Shown: piece by piece, positions 1-9,207 of the stretch
Layout: each line of letters opens with the position of its first letter
Numbering within the stretch: position 1 is the first letter of the stretch
From: Sphingobium sp. AP49
GTDB lineage: Bacteria > Pseudomonadota > Alphaproteobacteria > Sphingomonadales > Sphingomonadaceae
Direction: 5' to 3'
DNA length: 64,000 nt
Assembly: GCF_000281715.2 (NCBI RefSeq)
Contig: NZ_CP124576.1
Coordinates: 1,495,501-1,559,500, forward strand
Position numbers and translations under genes: made by a program
Notes under the pieces: generated by a model
Database searches by the model: none
What the model was told of the DNA's origin: nothing
The model's input: the letters and a program-made list of their open reading frames with translations, nothing else

Positions 1-42
1 TAAGTTAAGGCGAACGATCTTTCCTTTCGGGGGAAGGACTTG

Positions 43-77
43 GGGTGGGACGATTGCGTAAGCAATCGCTTCCACCC
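43..77. repeat. Hairpin-forming palindrome upstream of rbfA
   Basis: CGATTGC (51-57) pairs with GCAATCG (62-68), and outer GGGTGG (43-48) pairs with CCACCC (72-77), with a small internal bulge. A second stem follows at 123-141 (CCCTCCC/GGGAGGG) and runs into the rbfA ribosome binding site. They lie in the leader between an off-window gene (probably infB, by usual synteny) and rbfA. They could be a dispersed repeat or a transcript-processing structure. Confidence 0.45.
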
Positions 78-155
78 TTTCGCTATTCGGCAGTGCTCGC
101 TACGCTCCTCATCCACCCCGAACCCTCCCGCGAAGGGAGGGGGAGTTATTGATCT

Positions 156-554
156 ATGTCCAACCAGTCCGAAGGCCCCTCTGTCCGCCTGCTTCGCGTG
201 GGTGAACAAGTGCGCCATATCCTGTCCGAAATCCTGACGCGTGGTGACGTCCATGACGATGTGCTGGCCAAGCATGTCGTCAGCGTCACCGAAGTGCGGA
301 TGTCGCCTGACCTGCGCCACGCGACCATCTTCATCAAGCCGCTGCTGGGCAAGGACGAGGAAGCGGTGCTCAAGGCACTGCGCACCAACACCGCCTATCT
401 CCAGCGCGAAGTCGCGCATCGCATGGCGCTCAAATATGCGGCGAAACTCAAATTCCTGTCGGACGAGAGTTTCGACGAGGGCAGCCATATCGACAAGCTG
501 CTGCGCGACCCCAAGGTCGCCCGCGATCTGTCGCAGGATGACGGCGAGGCATAA
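156..554 (+). CDS. rbfA: 30S ribosome-binding factor RbfA
   Basis: This 132-aa protein has the RbfA core, a small type-II KH-like fold that binds the 30S subunit during late 16S rRNA maturation. The N-terminus [19 protein letters not shown] and the central strand [15 protein letters not shown] are typical of the family, as is the C-terminal helix around [20 protein letters not shown]. The start codon has a G-rich ribosome binding site about 8-12 bases upstream. Its normal partner truB lies about 2.9 kb downstream rather than adjacent, with four unrelated genes between. Identification is secure. Confidence 0.96.
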   Translation: MSNQSEGPSVRLLRVGEQVRHILSEILTRGDVHDDVLAKHVVSVTEVRMSPDLRHATIFIKPLLGKDEEAVLKALRTNTAYLQREVAHRMALKYAAKLKFLSDESFDEGSHIDKLLRDPKVARDLSQDDGEA

Positions 555-631
555 GCGCATTATCGCCATCGACGGGACGGTGCGGCACCGTTAACAGCGT
601 CTCACTCGCAATCGAGTGAAGGGGCAGACGC

Positions 632-1528
632 ATGAAGATGAGCGGGATAATGAGCATGGCCGCTCTGGCATTGGCCACGCCGGCCATGGCCCGCGAACCC
701 GTCACGCATCCCGCCGTCATCACCGACCCTGCGCCCGATGTGGCGAATCCCGCACGGATGGATGCCTTCGTCATCCCCTCGGGCGATGGCGCGATGAACG
801 CGGTCATGTATGTCGCGGCGGGCAGCGGCGTGCATCCGACCCTGCTGCTTCTCCACGGTTTTCCCGGTAACGAGCAGAATCTCGACCTGGCCCAGGCCGC
901 GCGCCGCGCCGGCTGGAATGTCCTGACGCTGCACTATCGCGGTAGCTGGGGCAGCCCCGGCACCTTCTCCTTCACCAACGCGGCGGAGGATGCGTTCAAC
1001 GCGCTGCTGTTCCTGGAGGAGGCATCGACCGTCGCCCGATATCGCATCGATACCAGCGCGATCGTGGTCGCGGGCCACAGCATGGGTGGTTTCATGGCCG
1101 CCGAGGCCGCCGCTGCTGAGCCACGTGTCGCGGGCCTGTTCCTGATCGATCCCTGGGACCCGGCCCAGACCGTCGCTGCGCTCGCGACGCCGCAGGGCGA
1201 GGCCGGGTGGAAGGCGGAGGTCGCGGGCGACCTGCCACCGCTCGCCGGCGCGAGCTATGACAGCCTGACCGATGAGATAAAGGGCGACACGCAGAAGTTC
1301 GACCTCGGCCGCAAGCTGGTCGGCTATGGCCGTCGCCCGTTGACGATCATCGGCGCGGAACGCGGTATCGGCGCGATGGCGCGCAAGGTCGGGGCTGATG
1401 CCCAGTCGGCAAACCCCAATGCCCGCCTGATGGTCTGGCCCACCGATCACAGCTTTTCCGACAAGCGAATCGCGCTGGCCGATGCGCTGGTGCGTTTCCT
1501 CTCTGGCGTTGCGCCTGCGCTGCGTTAA
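632..1528 (+). CDS. Secreted alpha/beta hydrolase
   Basis: The 298-aa product begins with a short signal peptide (about residues 1-21, ending ATPAMA), so it is probably periplasmic. It has the oxyanion-type LLLHGFPG motif, the nucleophile elbow GHSMGG and a C-terminal [11 protein letters not shown] that supplies the catalytic histidine. The fold is therefore a serine hydrolase of the alpha/beta hydrolase superfamily. The substrate cannot be told from sequence; acyl-peptidase or esterase activity is possible. It is the first of four genes between rbfA and truB. Its stop is 10 bases before tdk, so the two may be co-transcribed. Confidence 0.82.
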   Translation: MKMSGIMSMAALALATPAMAREPVTHPAVITDPAPDVANPARMDAFVIPSGDGAMNAVMYVAAGSGVHPTLLLLHGFPGNEQNLDLAQAARRAGWNVLTLHYRGSWGSPGTFSFTNAAEDAFNALLFLEEASTVARYRIDTSAIVVAGHSMGGFMAAEAAAAEPRVAGLFLIDPWDPAQTVAALATPQGEAGWKAEVAGDLPPLAGASYDSLTDEIKGDTQKFDLGRKLVGYGRRPLTIIGAERGIGAMARKVGADAQSANPNARLMVWPTDHSFSDKRIALADALVRFLSGVAPALR

Positions 1529-1538
1529 ACGGCCGCGC

Positions 1539-2117
1539 ATGGCGAAACTCTATTTCTATTATAGTTCGATGAATGCGGGCAAATCGACCACCCTGCTGCA
1601 GTCGAGCTTCAACTATCGTGAACGCGGCATGGAAACCATGTTGTGGACGGCGGCGATCGATGATCGCTATGGTCCAGGGCGGGTCGCTTCGCGCATCGGG
1701 CTGGAGGCGCAGGCGCATCTGTTCGATCCGGATGTCGACATCTTTGCGACCGTCGCCGCCCAGCATGAGCGGACGCCGCTGTCCTGCGTGCTGGTGGACG
1801 AAGCGCAGTTCCTGACGCGCGCGCAGGTGCTGCAGATCGCGGCGCTGTGCGACCGGCTCAATATTCCCGTGCTCTGCTATGGTCTGCGCACCGATTTTCA
1901 GGGCGCCTTGTTCGAGGGCAGCGCCCAACTGCTCGGGCTGGCCGACACGCTGAGCGAGATCAAGACGATCTGCGAATGCGGTCGCAAGGCGACGATGAAT
2001 CTGCGCGTGGACGATGCCGGCCGGACGATCCGGCAGGGACAGCAGACCGAGATTGGCGGTAATGACCGCTATGTTGCCTTGTGTCGCCGGCATTTTATGG
2101 AGAGGACCGGGGCGTGA
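1539..2117 (+). CDS. tdk: Thymidine kinase (type II)
   Basis: This 192-aa enzyme phosphorylates deoxythymidine in the pyrimidine salvage pathway. The P-loop is SSMNAGKS (residues 9-16), followed by the DEAQF motif that binds magnesium and a lid region with a CxC pair. The C-terminal CRRHF completes the structural zinc site. I chose the start [15 protein letters not shown] because bacterial type II kinases begin a few residues before the P-loop; an in-frame ATG at 1482 would add 19 residues overlapping the hydrolase gene. The stop overlaps the GTG of the next gene (GTGA), which suggests translational coupling. Confidence 0.93.
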   Translation: MAKLYFYYSSMNAGKSTTLLQSSFNYRERGMETMLWTAAIDDRYGPGRVASRIGLEAQAHLFDPDVDIFATVAAQHERTPLSCVLVDEAQFLTRAQVLQIAALCDRLNIPVLCYGLRTDFQGALFEGSAQLLGLADTLSEIKTICECGRKATMNLRVDDAGRTIRQGQQTEIGGNDRYVALCRRHFMERTGA

Positions 2118-2665
2118 CGCGAACCGAAAAACTGCTGGCGCCGATTGATGCGCCGGGCCTGCGCCTGGAGCAGTTGGTCGAGGCGCATCGCGATCTGCTG
2201 CGGCCCCTGTGTCCCATTGACGATCCGGTATGGGACATCTTCCCCAGTTGCTGGGCGGGCGCCGATTTCGATCCCGCATTTGATGCGACGCTAACCAATC
2301 CCGACCGTTTCCCCTTCCTGATTTTCGCGGATGGCCGGCCGGTCGGCATGTCGGGCTTTCTCCATCTCAACCCGCTCGACAATTGGCTGGAACTGGGCGG
2401 TACCTATATGACGCCCTCGGCCCGCGGCACAGGGCTCAACGCACGGATCAAGCCGCTGCTGATCGGCCGGGCGCTCGACTGCGGCTTCACCCGGATCGAA
2501 TTTCGCATCGATGCGCGCAATCTCCGCTCGCAAAAGGCGGTGGAGAAGCTGGGGGCGGTGCGCGAAGGCGTGCTGCGGAAACAGCGCATCACCTGGACCG
2601 GCCATGTCCGCGACACGGTGATCTATTCGATCCTCGCCGACGAATGGGCCGGGCGCGCCGCCTGA
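2114..2665 (+). CDS. GNAT family N-acetyltransferase (RimJ/RimL-like)
   Basis: The 183-aa protein resembles the RimJ/RimL branch of GNAT acetyltransferases, which acetylate alpha-amino or small-molecule amines with acetyl-CoA. The region [19 protein letters not shown] contains the acetyl-CoA pyrophosphate loop (ARGTGLN). It is followed by [26 protein letters not shown], the diagnostic ending of the family. The start is GTG at 2114, overlapping the tdk stop; a longer frame from GTG 2081 would sit inside tdk. The acceptor is unknown. Confidence 0.82.
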   Translation: MTRTEKLLAPIDAPGLRLEQLVEAHRDLLRPLCPIDDPVWDIFPSCWAGADFDPAFDATLTNPDRFPFLIFADGRPVGMSGFLHLNPLDNWLELGGTYMTPSARGTGLNARIKPLLIGRALDCGFTRIEFRIDARNLRSQKAVEKLGAVREGVLRKQRITWTGHVRDTVIYSILADEWAGRAA

Positions 2666-2668
2666 GCC

Positions 2669-3364
2669 TCAGTCCAGCGAGGCAATCCAGTCGGGCAGTT
2701 CGCCCAGCCGCTCCAGCTGGGTATAGCGCGTCGCGCCGATTGGCGGCTGCGCCCGCTCGTGCGACCAGGCGCCCTCCTGCGGAATGAATGCGGCCCAGGC
2801 GCCGGCCTCCAGCGCCGGCAATATGTCCGACCGCATCGAATCGCCGGCCATCACCGCCTGCTCCGGCGCGATGCCATGGCGGGCGAACAGGGTACGGAAG
2901 GTGTCGACCTTCTTGTCGCTGACGATCTCGATACCGGAAAACAGGTCACCCAGGCCGGATGCCGCCAGCTTGCTCTCCTGGTGCAGCAGGTCGCCCTTGG
3001 TCACCAGCACCAGCGGCCCGATGTCCGCCAGCCGCTCCAGCGTCTCTTCCACCCCGTCGAACAGCTCGACCGGATGGGCCAGCAGCGCGCGGCCAGCGGC
3101 CAATATCTCCTGGATCATCGTGGTCGACAGCTGATCGCCGGCCAATTCCACCGCCGCCTCGATCATCGACAGGGTGAAGCCCTTGGCGCCATAGCCATAG
3201 AGCGGCAGGTTGCGGATCTCGCAGGCGATCAGCCGCTCGCGCGTCACATCGACATCGGCAAAGGGCTGGAGCATGTCGGTCAGCGCGTCCTGGGTCGCGT
3301 TGAAATGGCGCATGTTGTGCCACAGCGTATCGTCGGCATCGAGGCAGATGAGCTTGATCGTCAT
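2669..3364 (-). CDS. HAD superfamily hydrolase
   Basis: This 231-aa protein shows all the haloacid dehalogenase motifs. Motif I is DADDTLW near the N-terminus, motif II is the threonine in LVTKGD, and motif III/IV is GDSMRSDILPALEAG. The helical cap between motifs I and II indicates a C1-type phosphatase, similar to YjjG/phosphoglycolate-type enzymes. The substrate is unassigned. It is on the opposite strand from its neighbours and convergent with the acetyltransferase gene, with a 3-base gap. Confidence 0.86.
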   Translation of the reverse strand: MTIKLICLDADDTLWHNMRHFNATQDALTDMLQPFADVDVTRERLIACEIRNLPLYGYGAKGFTLSMIEAAVELAGDQLSTTMIQEILAAGRALLAHPVELFDGVEETLERLADIGPLVLVTKGDLLHQESKLAASGLGDLFSGIEIVSDKKVDTFRTLFARHGIAPEQAVMAGDSMRSDILPALEAGAWAAFIPQEGAWSHERAQPPIGATRYTQLERLGELPDWIASLD

Positions 3365-3457
3365 GCGCCTCTTTTACCCGTTCAGGACGAAGGCGAAAGG
3401 GGCGTGGGACGCTTTATAGGCTGACAGGCGGGAGCCGGAGGGATAAGGGCCGCCGCC

Positions 3458-4372
3458 ATGCACGGCTGGATCATTCTCGACAAACCCCATGACCTCGGTT
3501 CGACCCAGGCGGTCGCGGCAGTAAAGCGCGCGCTGCGCGAAAGCGGCGCGGGCAAGTGCAAGGTCGGCCATGGCGGCACGCTCGATCCATTGGCGACCGG
3601 CGTGCTGCCGATCGCGATCGGCGAGGCGACCAAGCTCGCCGGCCGGATGCTCGATAGCGACAAGATCTACGACTTCACGATCAAATTCGGCGAACAGACC
3701 GACACGCTAGATCTGGAAGGGAAAGTGATCGCACACAGCGATGTCCGCCCGACGCTGGCGTTGCTGGAGGCGGTGCTGGCGCGCTTCACCGGCGGAATCG
3801 AACAAGCGCCGCCCGCCTATAGCGCGATCCTGATCGACGGCCAGCGCGCCTATGACCTGGCCCGTAAGGGGCAGGATGTGGAGATGAAGCTGCGATCGGT
3901 GACGATCCATGGGCTGCGCGTCATGGGGCAGGAGGGGGCGGCCGACGCGCTCGCCGCCATCACCCTCACCGCCCATGTCTCCAAGGGCACCTATATCCGT
4001 TCGCTGGCGCGCGACATCGCGATCGCGCTGGGCACCGTGGGCCATGTCACCATGCTGCGCCGGGTGAAAGCGGGGCCGTTTACGCTGGATTCGGCTATTT
4101 CACTGGACAAATTGCGCGATGCTGCTAACGAGCGCGCCATCGGTAGCCTTTTGCTGCCGCTGACGGCGGGGCTGGACGACATCCCGGCTCTCCCCGTCAC
4201 CCCCGATCAGGCCACCGCACTCCGACAGGGGAAGGTGCTGACCGGGATCGCTGCCACCACTGGCCTCAATCTGGCGATCGAAGGGGAAATCCCCGTCGCG
4301 CTGGTCGAAATGCAGGACGGAGAAATCCGGGTGGTGCGCGGTTTTAACCTGATGTCGAAGGAAGATGACTAG
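3458..4372 (+). CDS. truB: tRNA pseudouridine(55) synthase TruB
   Basis: The 304-aa protein converts uridine 55 of the tRNA T-loop to pseudouridine. It opens with GWIILDKPHDLGST. The catalytic aspartate is D43 in GGTLDPLATGVLPIAIGEATKL, and SKGTYIRSLARDIA is the conserved KxYxRxL-type motif. The stop codon directly abuts the rpsO start (TAG ATG), so truB and rpsO are expected on one transcript, as in many proteobacteria. Confidence 0.96.
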   Translation: MHGWIILDKPHDLGSTQAVAAVKRALRESGAGKCKVGHGGTLDPLATGVLPIAIGEATKLAGRMLDSDKIYDFTIKFGEQTDTLDLEGKVIAHSDVRPTLALLEAVLARFTGGIEQAPPAYSAILIDGQRAYDLARKGQDVEMKLRSVTIHGLRVMGQEGAADALAAITLTAHVSKGTYIRSLARDIAIALGTVGHVTMLRRVKAGPFTLDSAISLDKLRDAANERAIGSLLLPLTAGLDDIPALPVTPDQATALRQGKVLTGIAATTGLNLAIEGEIPVALVEMQDGEIRVVRGFNLMSKEDD

Positions 4373-4642
4373 ATGACGATTACCGCCGAGCGCAAGGAAG
4401 CGCTGATCAAGGAACATGCTCGCGCCGAGGGTGACACGGGTTCGCCGGAAGTTCAGGTTTCGATCCTGACCGAGCGCATCGCCAACCTGACCGAGCATTT
4501 CAAGGGTCACCACAAGGACAATCATAGCCGTCGTGGTCTGCTGATGATGGTCAACAAGCGTCGTTCGCTGCTGGACTATCTGAAGAAGAAGGATGTGGCG
4601 CGCTACACCGACCTCATCGCCAAGCTGGGCCTGCGCAAGTAA
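4373..4642 (+). CDS. rpsO: 30S ribosomal protein S15
   Basis: This 89-aa protein is S15, a primary 16S rRNA binding protein. The family signature [17 protein letters not shown], the [26 protein letters not shown] region and the length are all standard. A strong terminator follows directly and pnp comes next, the conserved rpsO-pnp order. Confidence 0.97.
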   Translation: MTITAERKEALIKEHARAEGDTGSPEVQVSILTERIANLTEHFKGHHKDNHSRRGLLMMVNKRRSLLDYLKKKDVARYTDLIAKLGLRK

Positions 4643-4657
4643 GCCTGCTACTAAGGG

Positions 4658-4680
4658 ACGGCCCCATTCGGGGCCGTTTC
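4658..4680 (+). terminator. Rho-independent terminator after rpsO
   Basis: The stem ACGGCCCC (4658-4665) pairs perfectly with GGGGCCGT (4670-4677) around a 4-base loop and is followed by a short T-run. In rpsO-pnp operons this structure is often leaky, so some read-through into pnp is likely. A further GC-rich fold (about 4777-4803) lies just before the pnp start and could be the autoregulatory leader stem. Confidence 0.8.
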
Positions 4681-4818
4681 CGATTCTGGGATAGGGCGCA
4701 ATCCGGCGCCCCGTTTCATTCAAGGGGCCAGACGATGCCCTGAAACCGTTGCGGGCCGGTTTAGCCCGCATGACAGGCCCCGCCCGGCAATAGGGCCAGG
4801 CGGGCGAAGGAAAACATT

Positions 4819-7131
4819 ATGTTCGATGTAAAGAAAGTTTCGATCGAGCTGGGCGGCAAGACGCTGACCCTCGAAACCGGCCGGATCGCGCGTCAGGCTG
4901 ACGCTGCCGTGCTGGCAACCTATGGCGAAACCGTGGTGCTGTGCGCCGTGACCGCCGCCAAGTCGGTGAAGGAAGGCCAGGACTTCTTCCCGCTGACCGT
5001 CCACTATCAGGAAAAATATTCGGCTGCCGGCCGCATTCCGGGTGGTTTCTTCAAGCGGGAGCGTGGCGCCACCGAGAAGGAAACCCTGGTTTCGCGCCTG
5101 ATCGACCGTCCGATCCGCCCGCTCTTCCCCGAAGGCTTCTACAACGAAATCAACGTCATCGCTCAGGTGCTGTCGTTCGATGGCGACAGCGAGCCCGACA
5201 TCGTCGCGATGATCGCCGCCTCGGCTGCGCTGACCCTGTCGGGCGTGCCCTTCATGGGTCCGATCGGCGCGGCCCGTGTCGGTTACAAGGACGGCGAATA
5301 TCAGCTGAACCCGAGCCTTGACGAAGTGAAGACCGGCGAACTCGACCTGGTCGTGGCCGCCACCGGCAACGCCGTGATGATGGTCGAATCCGAAGCCAAG
5401 GAACTGTCGGAAGACGTCATGCTTGGCGCCGTCCTGTTCGCCCATGAAGCGAGCAAGAAGGTGGCCGACGCGATCATCCAGCTGGCCGAGAAGGCCGCCA
5501 AGGATCCTTGGGAAATCGCCAAGGGTGACGATCTGGGCGCGCTCAAGACCAAGCTCAAGGATCTGATCGGTGGCGACATCGCCGCCGCCTACAAGCTGAC
5601 CGACAAGTCGGCCCGCTCGAACGCCCTGAACGAAGCCCGCGCCAAGGCGAAGGCCAGCTTCGCGGCCGACGGCCTCGACGCCCAGACCGTGATGGCCGGC
5701 ATCAAGCTGACCAAGAAGCTGGAAGCCGAGATCGTTCGCACCGCCATCCTGAAGGACGGCGCCCGCATCGACGGCCGCACCACCACCCAGATCCGTCCGA
5801 TCGAAGCGATGGTCGGCTTCCTGCCGCGCACCCATGGTTCGGCCCTGTTCACCCGTGGCGAGACGCAGGCGATCTGCACCACCACGCTGGGCACCAAGGA
5901 CGCCGAGCAGATGATCGACGGCCTCACCGGCCTGCACTATGAAAACTTCATGCTGCACTACAACTTCCCGCCCTATTCGGTCGGTGAAGTGGGTCGCTTC
6001 GGTGCGCCGGGTCGTCGTGAAGTCGGCCATGGCAAGCTCGCCTGGCGCGCGCTGCACCCGGTGCTGCCGACCAAGGACGAATTCCCCTACACCATCCGCG
6101 TTCTCTCGGACATCACCGAGTCGAACGGCTCCTCGTCGATGGCCACCGTCTGCGGTGGTTCGCTCTCGATGATGGACGCGGGCGTGCCGCTGAAGCGTCC
6201 GGTGTCGGGCATCGCCATGGGCCTGATTCTGGAAGGCAGCGACTTCGCCGTCATCTCGGACATCCTGGGTGACGAAGATCATCTGGGCGACATGGACTTC
6301 AAGGTGGCTGGTACCGAAAACGGCATCACCACCATGCAGATGGACATCAAGGTTGCCGGCATCACGCAGGAAATCTTCGAGACCGCCCTGCGCCAGGCCA
6401 AGGAAGGTCGCGCCCACATCCTGGGTGAGATGAACAAGGCCCTGTCCTCGACCCGCACCGAACTGTCGGCGCACGCCCCGCGCATCGAGACGATCCAGAT
6501 CGACAAGTCGAAGATCCGTGACGTCATCGGCACCGGCGGCAAGGTCATCCGCGAAATCGTCGCCGAAACCGGCGCCAAGGTCGACATCGACGACGAAGGC
6601 GTCATCAAGATTTCGTCGTCCGACATCGACCAGATCGAGGCCGCGAAGAAGTGGATTCTCGGCATCGTCGAGGAAGCGGAAGTCGGCAAGGTCTACACCG
6701 GCAAGGTCGTGAACATCGTCGATTTCGGCGCGTTCGTGAACTTCATGGGTGGCAAGGACGGCCTCGTCCACGTCAGCGAAATGAAGAATGAGCGCGTTGA
6801 AAAGCCGACCGACGTCGTGTCGGAAGGCCAGGAAGTGAAGGTCAAGGTTCTCGAAATCGATCCGCGCGGCAAGGTGCGCCTGTCGATGCGCGTCGTCGAC
6901 CAGGAAACCGGCGAGGAACTGGAAGACACCCGTCCGGCCCGCGAACCGCGTGAACCGCGCGGCGACCGTGGTGATCGCGGCGATCGTGGTCGCGGCCCGC
7001 GCCGTGACGGCGGCGACCGTGGCGGCCGTGGTGGTGACCGTGGTCCCCGTCGTGATCGTGGCGAACGTGCCGACAAGGGCGGCGACGACGGCTCCAGCGC
7101 CGGCCTGCCCGACTTCCTGACCCAGGATTGA
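4819..7131 (+). CDS. pnp: Polyribonucleotide nucleotidyltransferase (PNPase)
   Basis: The 770-aa enzyme is the phosphorolytic 3'-5' exoribonuclease of the RNA degradosome. Two RNase PH-like domains are separated by a helical domain; the second carries [27 protein letters not shown] domain ([11 protein letters not shown]) and an S1 domain ([28 protein letters not shown]) follow. The tail from about residue 700 is an unusual Arg/Gly/Asp-rich low-complexity segment ending GLPDFLTQD. The tail is longer than in E. coli PNPase (about 711 aa) and may bind RNA or degradosome partners. Confidence 0.97.
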   Translation: MFDVKKVSIELGGKTLTLETGRIARQADAAVLATYGETVVLCAVTAAKSVKEGQDFFPLTVHYQEKYSAAGRIPGGFFKRERGATEKETLVSRLIDRPIRPLFPEGFYNEINVIAQVLSFDGDSEPDIVAMIAASAALTLSGVPFMGPIGAARVGYKDGEYQLNPSLDEVKTGELDLVVAATGNAVMMVESEAKELSEDVMLGAVLFAHEASKKVADAIIQLAEKAAKDPWEIAKGDDLGALKTKLKDLIGGDIAAAYKLTDKSARSNALNEARAKAKASFAADGLDAQTVMAGIKLTKKLEAEIVRTAILKDGARIDGRTTTQIRPIEAMVGFLPRTHGSALFTRGETQAICTTTLGTKDAEQMIDGLTGLHYENFMLHYNFPPYSVGEVGRFGAPGRREVGHGKLAWRALHPVLPTKDEFPYTIRVLSDITESNGSSSMATVCGGSLSMMDAGVPLKRPVSGIAMGLILEGSDFAVISDILGDEDHLGDMDFKVAGTENGITTMQMDIKVAGITQEIFETALRQAKEGRAHILGEMNKALSSTRTELSAHAPRIETIQIDKSKIRDVIGTGGKVIREIVAETGAKVDIDDEGVIKISSSDIDQIEAAKKWILGIVEEAEVGKVYTGKVVNIVDFGAFVNFMGGKDGLVHVSEMKNERVEKPTDVVSEGQEVKVKVLEIDPRGKVRLSMRVVDQETGEELEDTRPAREPREPRGDRGDRGDRGRGPRRDGGDRGGRGGDRGPRRDRGERADKGGDDGSSAGLPDFLTQD

Positions 7132-7170
7132 TCGTCCCGGCGCTCGCGCCGCACTCGATCTGAAAGCTAT

Positions 7171-7203
7171 GGGGGCGTCCGGTTATCCGGGCGCCCCTTT
7201 TTC
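7171..7203 (+). terminator. Rho-independent terminator after pnp
   Basis: GGGGCGTCCGG (7172-7182) pairs with CCGGGCGCCCC (7187-7197), allowing one wobble, around a TTAT loop, and a run of five T follows. Confidence 0.85.
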
Positions 7204-7286
7204 ATGATGAAGATTGGCGGGGCTGATTTCGATCAAGGCAGTCCGCCGCCCTTATGTTACGATATGCGCAGAGTTTGGGGGTGACG

Positions 7287-8306
7287 ATGCAACGCAAGAA
7301 TGAGCGGTTTGTCGAGCGCTTGCCGCTTGTCATGGCGCATGACTGGTATGGCTATGCGCTGTCCGGGCTCCTCTGCCTGGGCGCCTTGCTGTTGCGCTTC
7401 GCGGCCGAACCGATCTTGCCGATCGGCTATCCGTTCGTTTCTTTCTTTCCGGCGGTCATTATCGCCTCTTTCCTGTTCGGCGTGCGTCCCGGCATCTTCG
7501 CGGGCGTGCTCTGTGGTCTGCTGTCCTGGTATTTCTTCATCCCGCCGCGGATGACGTTCACCTTCAATCCGGGGGTGGCATTGGCGATGATCTTCTACGT
7601 CGCGGTGGTGTCGGTCGACATCCTGCTGATCCACTTCATGCAGCGCGCCAATTATAATCTGGCTGTGGAGCGTGAACGTAGCCGGGTGCTGGCGGACAAT
7701 CGCGAGCTGTTGTTCCAGGAGCTGCAGCATCGCGTGTCCAATAATCTGCAGGTGGTGGCGGCGATGCTTTCGCTGCAGCGGCGCCATGTCGATCATGATG
7801 TGGCGCGCCGCGCGCTGGATGATGCGTCCGGCCGCGTCAACCTGATCGGCAAGATCAGCCGCGCGCTTTATGACCCGTCGGGGGAGGGGCAGGATTTGCG
7901 CACCTTCCTCACCATGCTGGCGACCGATGTGGTGGAAGCCAGCGGCCGCGAGGATGTTCAACTGCTGGTTACCGTGCCCGACGATCTGACGCTGGACCCC
8001 AATGTCACCGTGCCGCTCGCGCTGATCGTCGCCGAAGCGGTCAGCAACGCGATCGAACATGGCCTGCCCGATCGTGCCGGTGCGGTCATGGTGAAGCTGG
8101 AGGCGGCCGAAGGCGGCGCCATCACGCTGCGGATCACCGATGACGGGCGCGGCATGGCGCCGGAATCGGTCGGGCAGGGCGGCAGCCGGCTGGGATTGCG
8201 CATCGCCAGTGCGCTGGCCTCGCAGCTTGGCGGCGAATTTCTGCTGGAGCCCGGCCTTGTCGGCGGGGTCACCGCCCGACTGGACCTGCCGCCGCAGTCC
8301 TGTTGA
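7287..8306 (+). CDS. Membrane sensor histidine kinase, DUF4118 + HisKA_2 (HRxxN type)
   Basis: This protein of about 339 aa has three or four hydrophobic segments in its first 130 residues in a KdpD-like DUF4118 arrangement. The phospho-acceptor helix is QHRVSNNLQVVAAMLSLQ, which is the HRxxN signature of HisKA_2 kinases. A GHKL ATPase domain follows, with N-box AEAVSNAIEHG and G-boxes DDGRGM and GSRLGLRIASAL, so it looks catalytically complete. No response regulator is adjacent. HRxxN kinases in sphingomonads commonly phosphorylate PhyR, whose gene is in this window. The ATG at 7287 follows a GGGGGTG motif; an ATG at 7254 would add 11 residues. Confidence 0.85.
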   Translation: MQRKNERFVERLPLVMAHDWYGYALSGLLCLGALLLRFAAEPILPIGYPFVSFFPAVIIASFLFGVRPGIFAGVLCGLLSWYFFIPPRMTFTFNPGVALAMIFYVAVVSVDILLIHFMQRANYNLAVERERSRVLADNRELLFQELQHRVSNNLQVVAAMLSLQRRHVDHDVARRALDDASGRVNLIGKISRALYDPSGEGQDLRTFLTMLATDVVEASGREDVQLLVTVPDDLTLDPNVTVPLALIVAEAVSNAIEHGLPDRAGAVMVKLEAAEGGAITLRITDDGRGMAPESVGQGGSRLGLRIASALASQLGGEFLLEPGLVGGVTARLDLPPQSC

Positions 8307-8372
8307 TGCGGCTTGTCGTCCTGCAACATTCTGCCGCTTGGCGACGGCGATCCGCTCGGCTATGACCCGGCC

Positions 8373-9158
8373 ATGCTGACGAAAACCATGACGCGCATCG
8401 GCGCGGCCACCGCACCGCTTCTGCTCGCTGTCCTGCTGTCGGGTTGTTCCACGGCAAAGAACAAGGCCGACACCCAATATGTCGCCCGCGACGTGTCTAC
8501 GCTCTATAACAGCGGCAAGGCGCGGCTTGATCGCGGCCAGTACAAGCTCGCGGCCGCGCTGTTCGACGAAGTCGAGCGCCAGCATCCCTATTCGCCCTGG
8601 GCACGCCGGGCGCAGCTCATGTCCGCTTTCAGCTATTATATGAACAAGGATTATCCGGAATCGATCAGTGCTTCGCAGCGCTTTCTGTCGATCCACACGG
8701 GTAACAAGGACGCACCCTACGCTTATTATCTGATCGCCATCTGCTATTATGAGCAGATTGCCGACGTCACCCGCGACCAGAAGATCACGCAGCAGGCGAT
8801 GGACGCGCTGGGCGAACTGATCCGCCGCTATCCCGATACCCGCTATGCTGCCGATGCGCGGCTCAAGGTCGATCTGGTGAACGATCATCTCGCCGGCAAG
8901 GAAATGGAAGTCGGCCGTTTCTATCAGCGCCGGGGCCAGTGGCTGGCCGCCACGCTGCGCTTCCGCACCGTGATCGACAAGTTCCAGACCACGACCCACA
9001 CGCCCGAGGCGCTGGAACGTCTGGTCGAATCCTATCTCTCGCTCGGCATCCCGACCGAAGCGCAGAAGGCCGCTGCCGTGCTGGGGCGCAACTATCCCGG
9101 TTCCAAATGGTATGAGCGCAGCTACAAGCTGATGCGGGAACATCCGGCCAAGACCTGA
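8373..9158 (+). CDS. bamD: Outer membrane assembly lipoprotein BamD
   Basis: The product of about 261 aa is the TPR-like lipoprotein of the BAM complex, which inserts beta-barrel proteins into the outer membrane. The N-terminus has a lipoprotein signal with lipobox LSGC. The mature part contains five TPR-like repeats, including YNSGKARLDRGQYKLAAALF and VERQHPYSPWARRAQLM, the hallmark of BamD/ComL. The exact start is open: ATG 8373 was chosen, ATG 8388 is possible, and an upstream ATG 8313 would precede the signal peptide with an unlikely extension. recN follows, the usual alphaproteobacterial order. Confidence 0.93.
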   Translation: MLTKTMTRIGAATAPLLLAVLLSGCSTAKNKADTQYVARDVSTLYNSGKARLDRGQYKLAAALFDEVERQHPYSPWARRAQLMSAFSYYMNKDYPESISASQRFLSIHTGNKDAPYAYYLIAICYYEQIADVTRDQKITQQAMDALGELIRRYPDTRYAADARLKVDLVNDHLAGKEMEVGRFYQRRGQWLAATLRFRTVIDKFQTTTHTPEALERLVESYLSLGIPTEAQKAAAVLGRNYPGSKWYERSYKLMREHPAKT

Positions 9159-9207
9159 TCCCGCTTTATTTGTTCCCCTTTTGTGCGATGGCAGGTAGAT
9201 ACGCGAC

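Noticed and set aside
4720..6771. Long open frame antisense to pnp
   Set aside because: It mirrors the third-position GC bias of pnp, has Asp/Val/Gly-rich low-complexity sequence and no family features.
6940..7080. Short repeats in the pnp 3' end as a DNA tandem repeat element
   Set aside because: They encode the RG-rich tail in frame and reflect protein low complexity.
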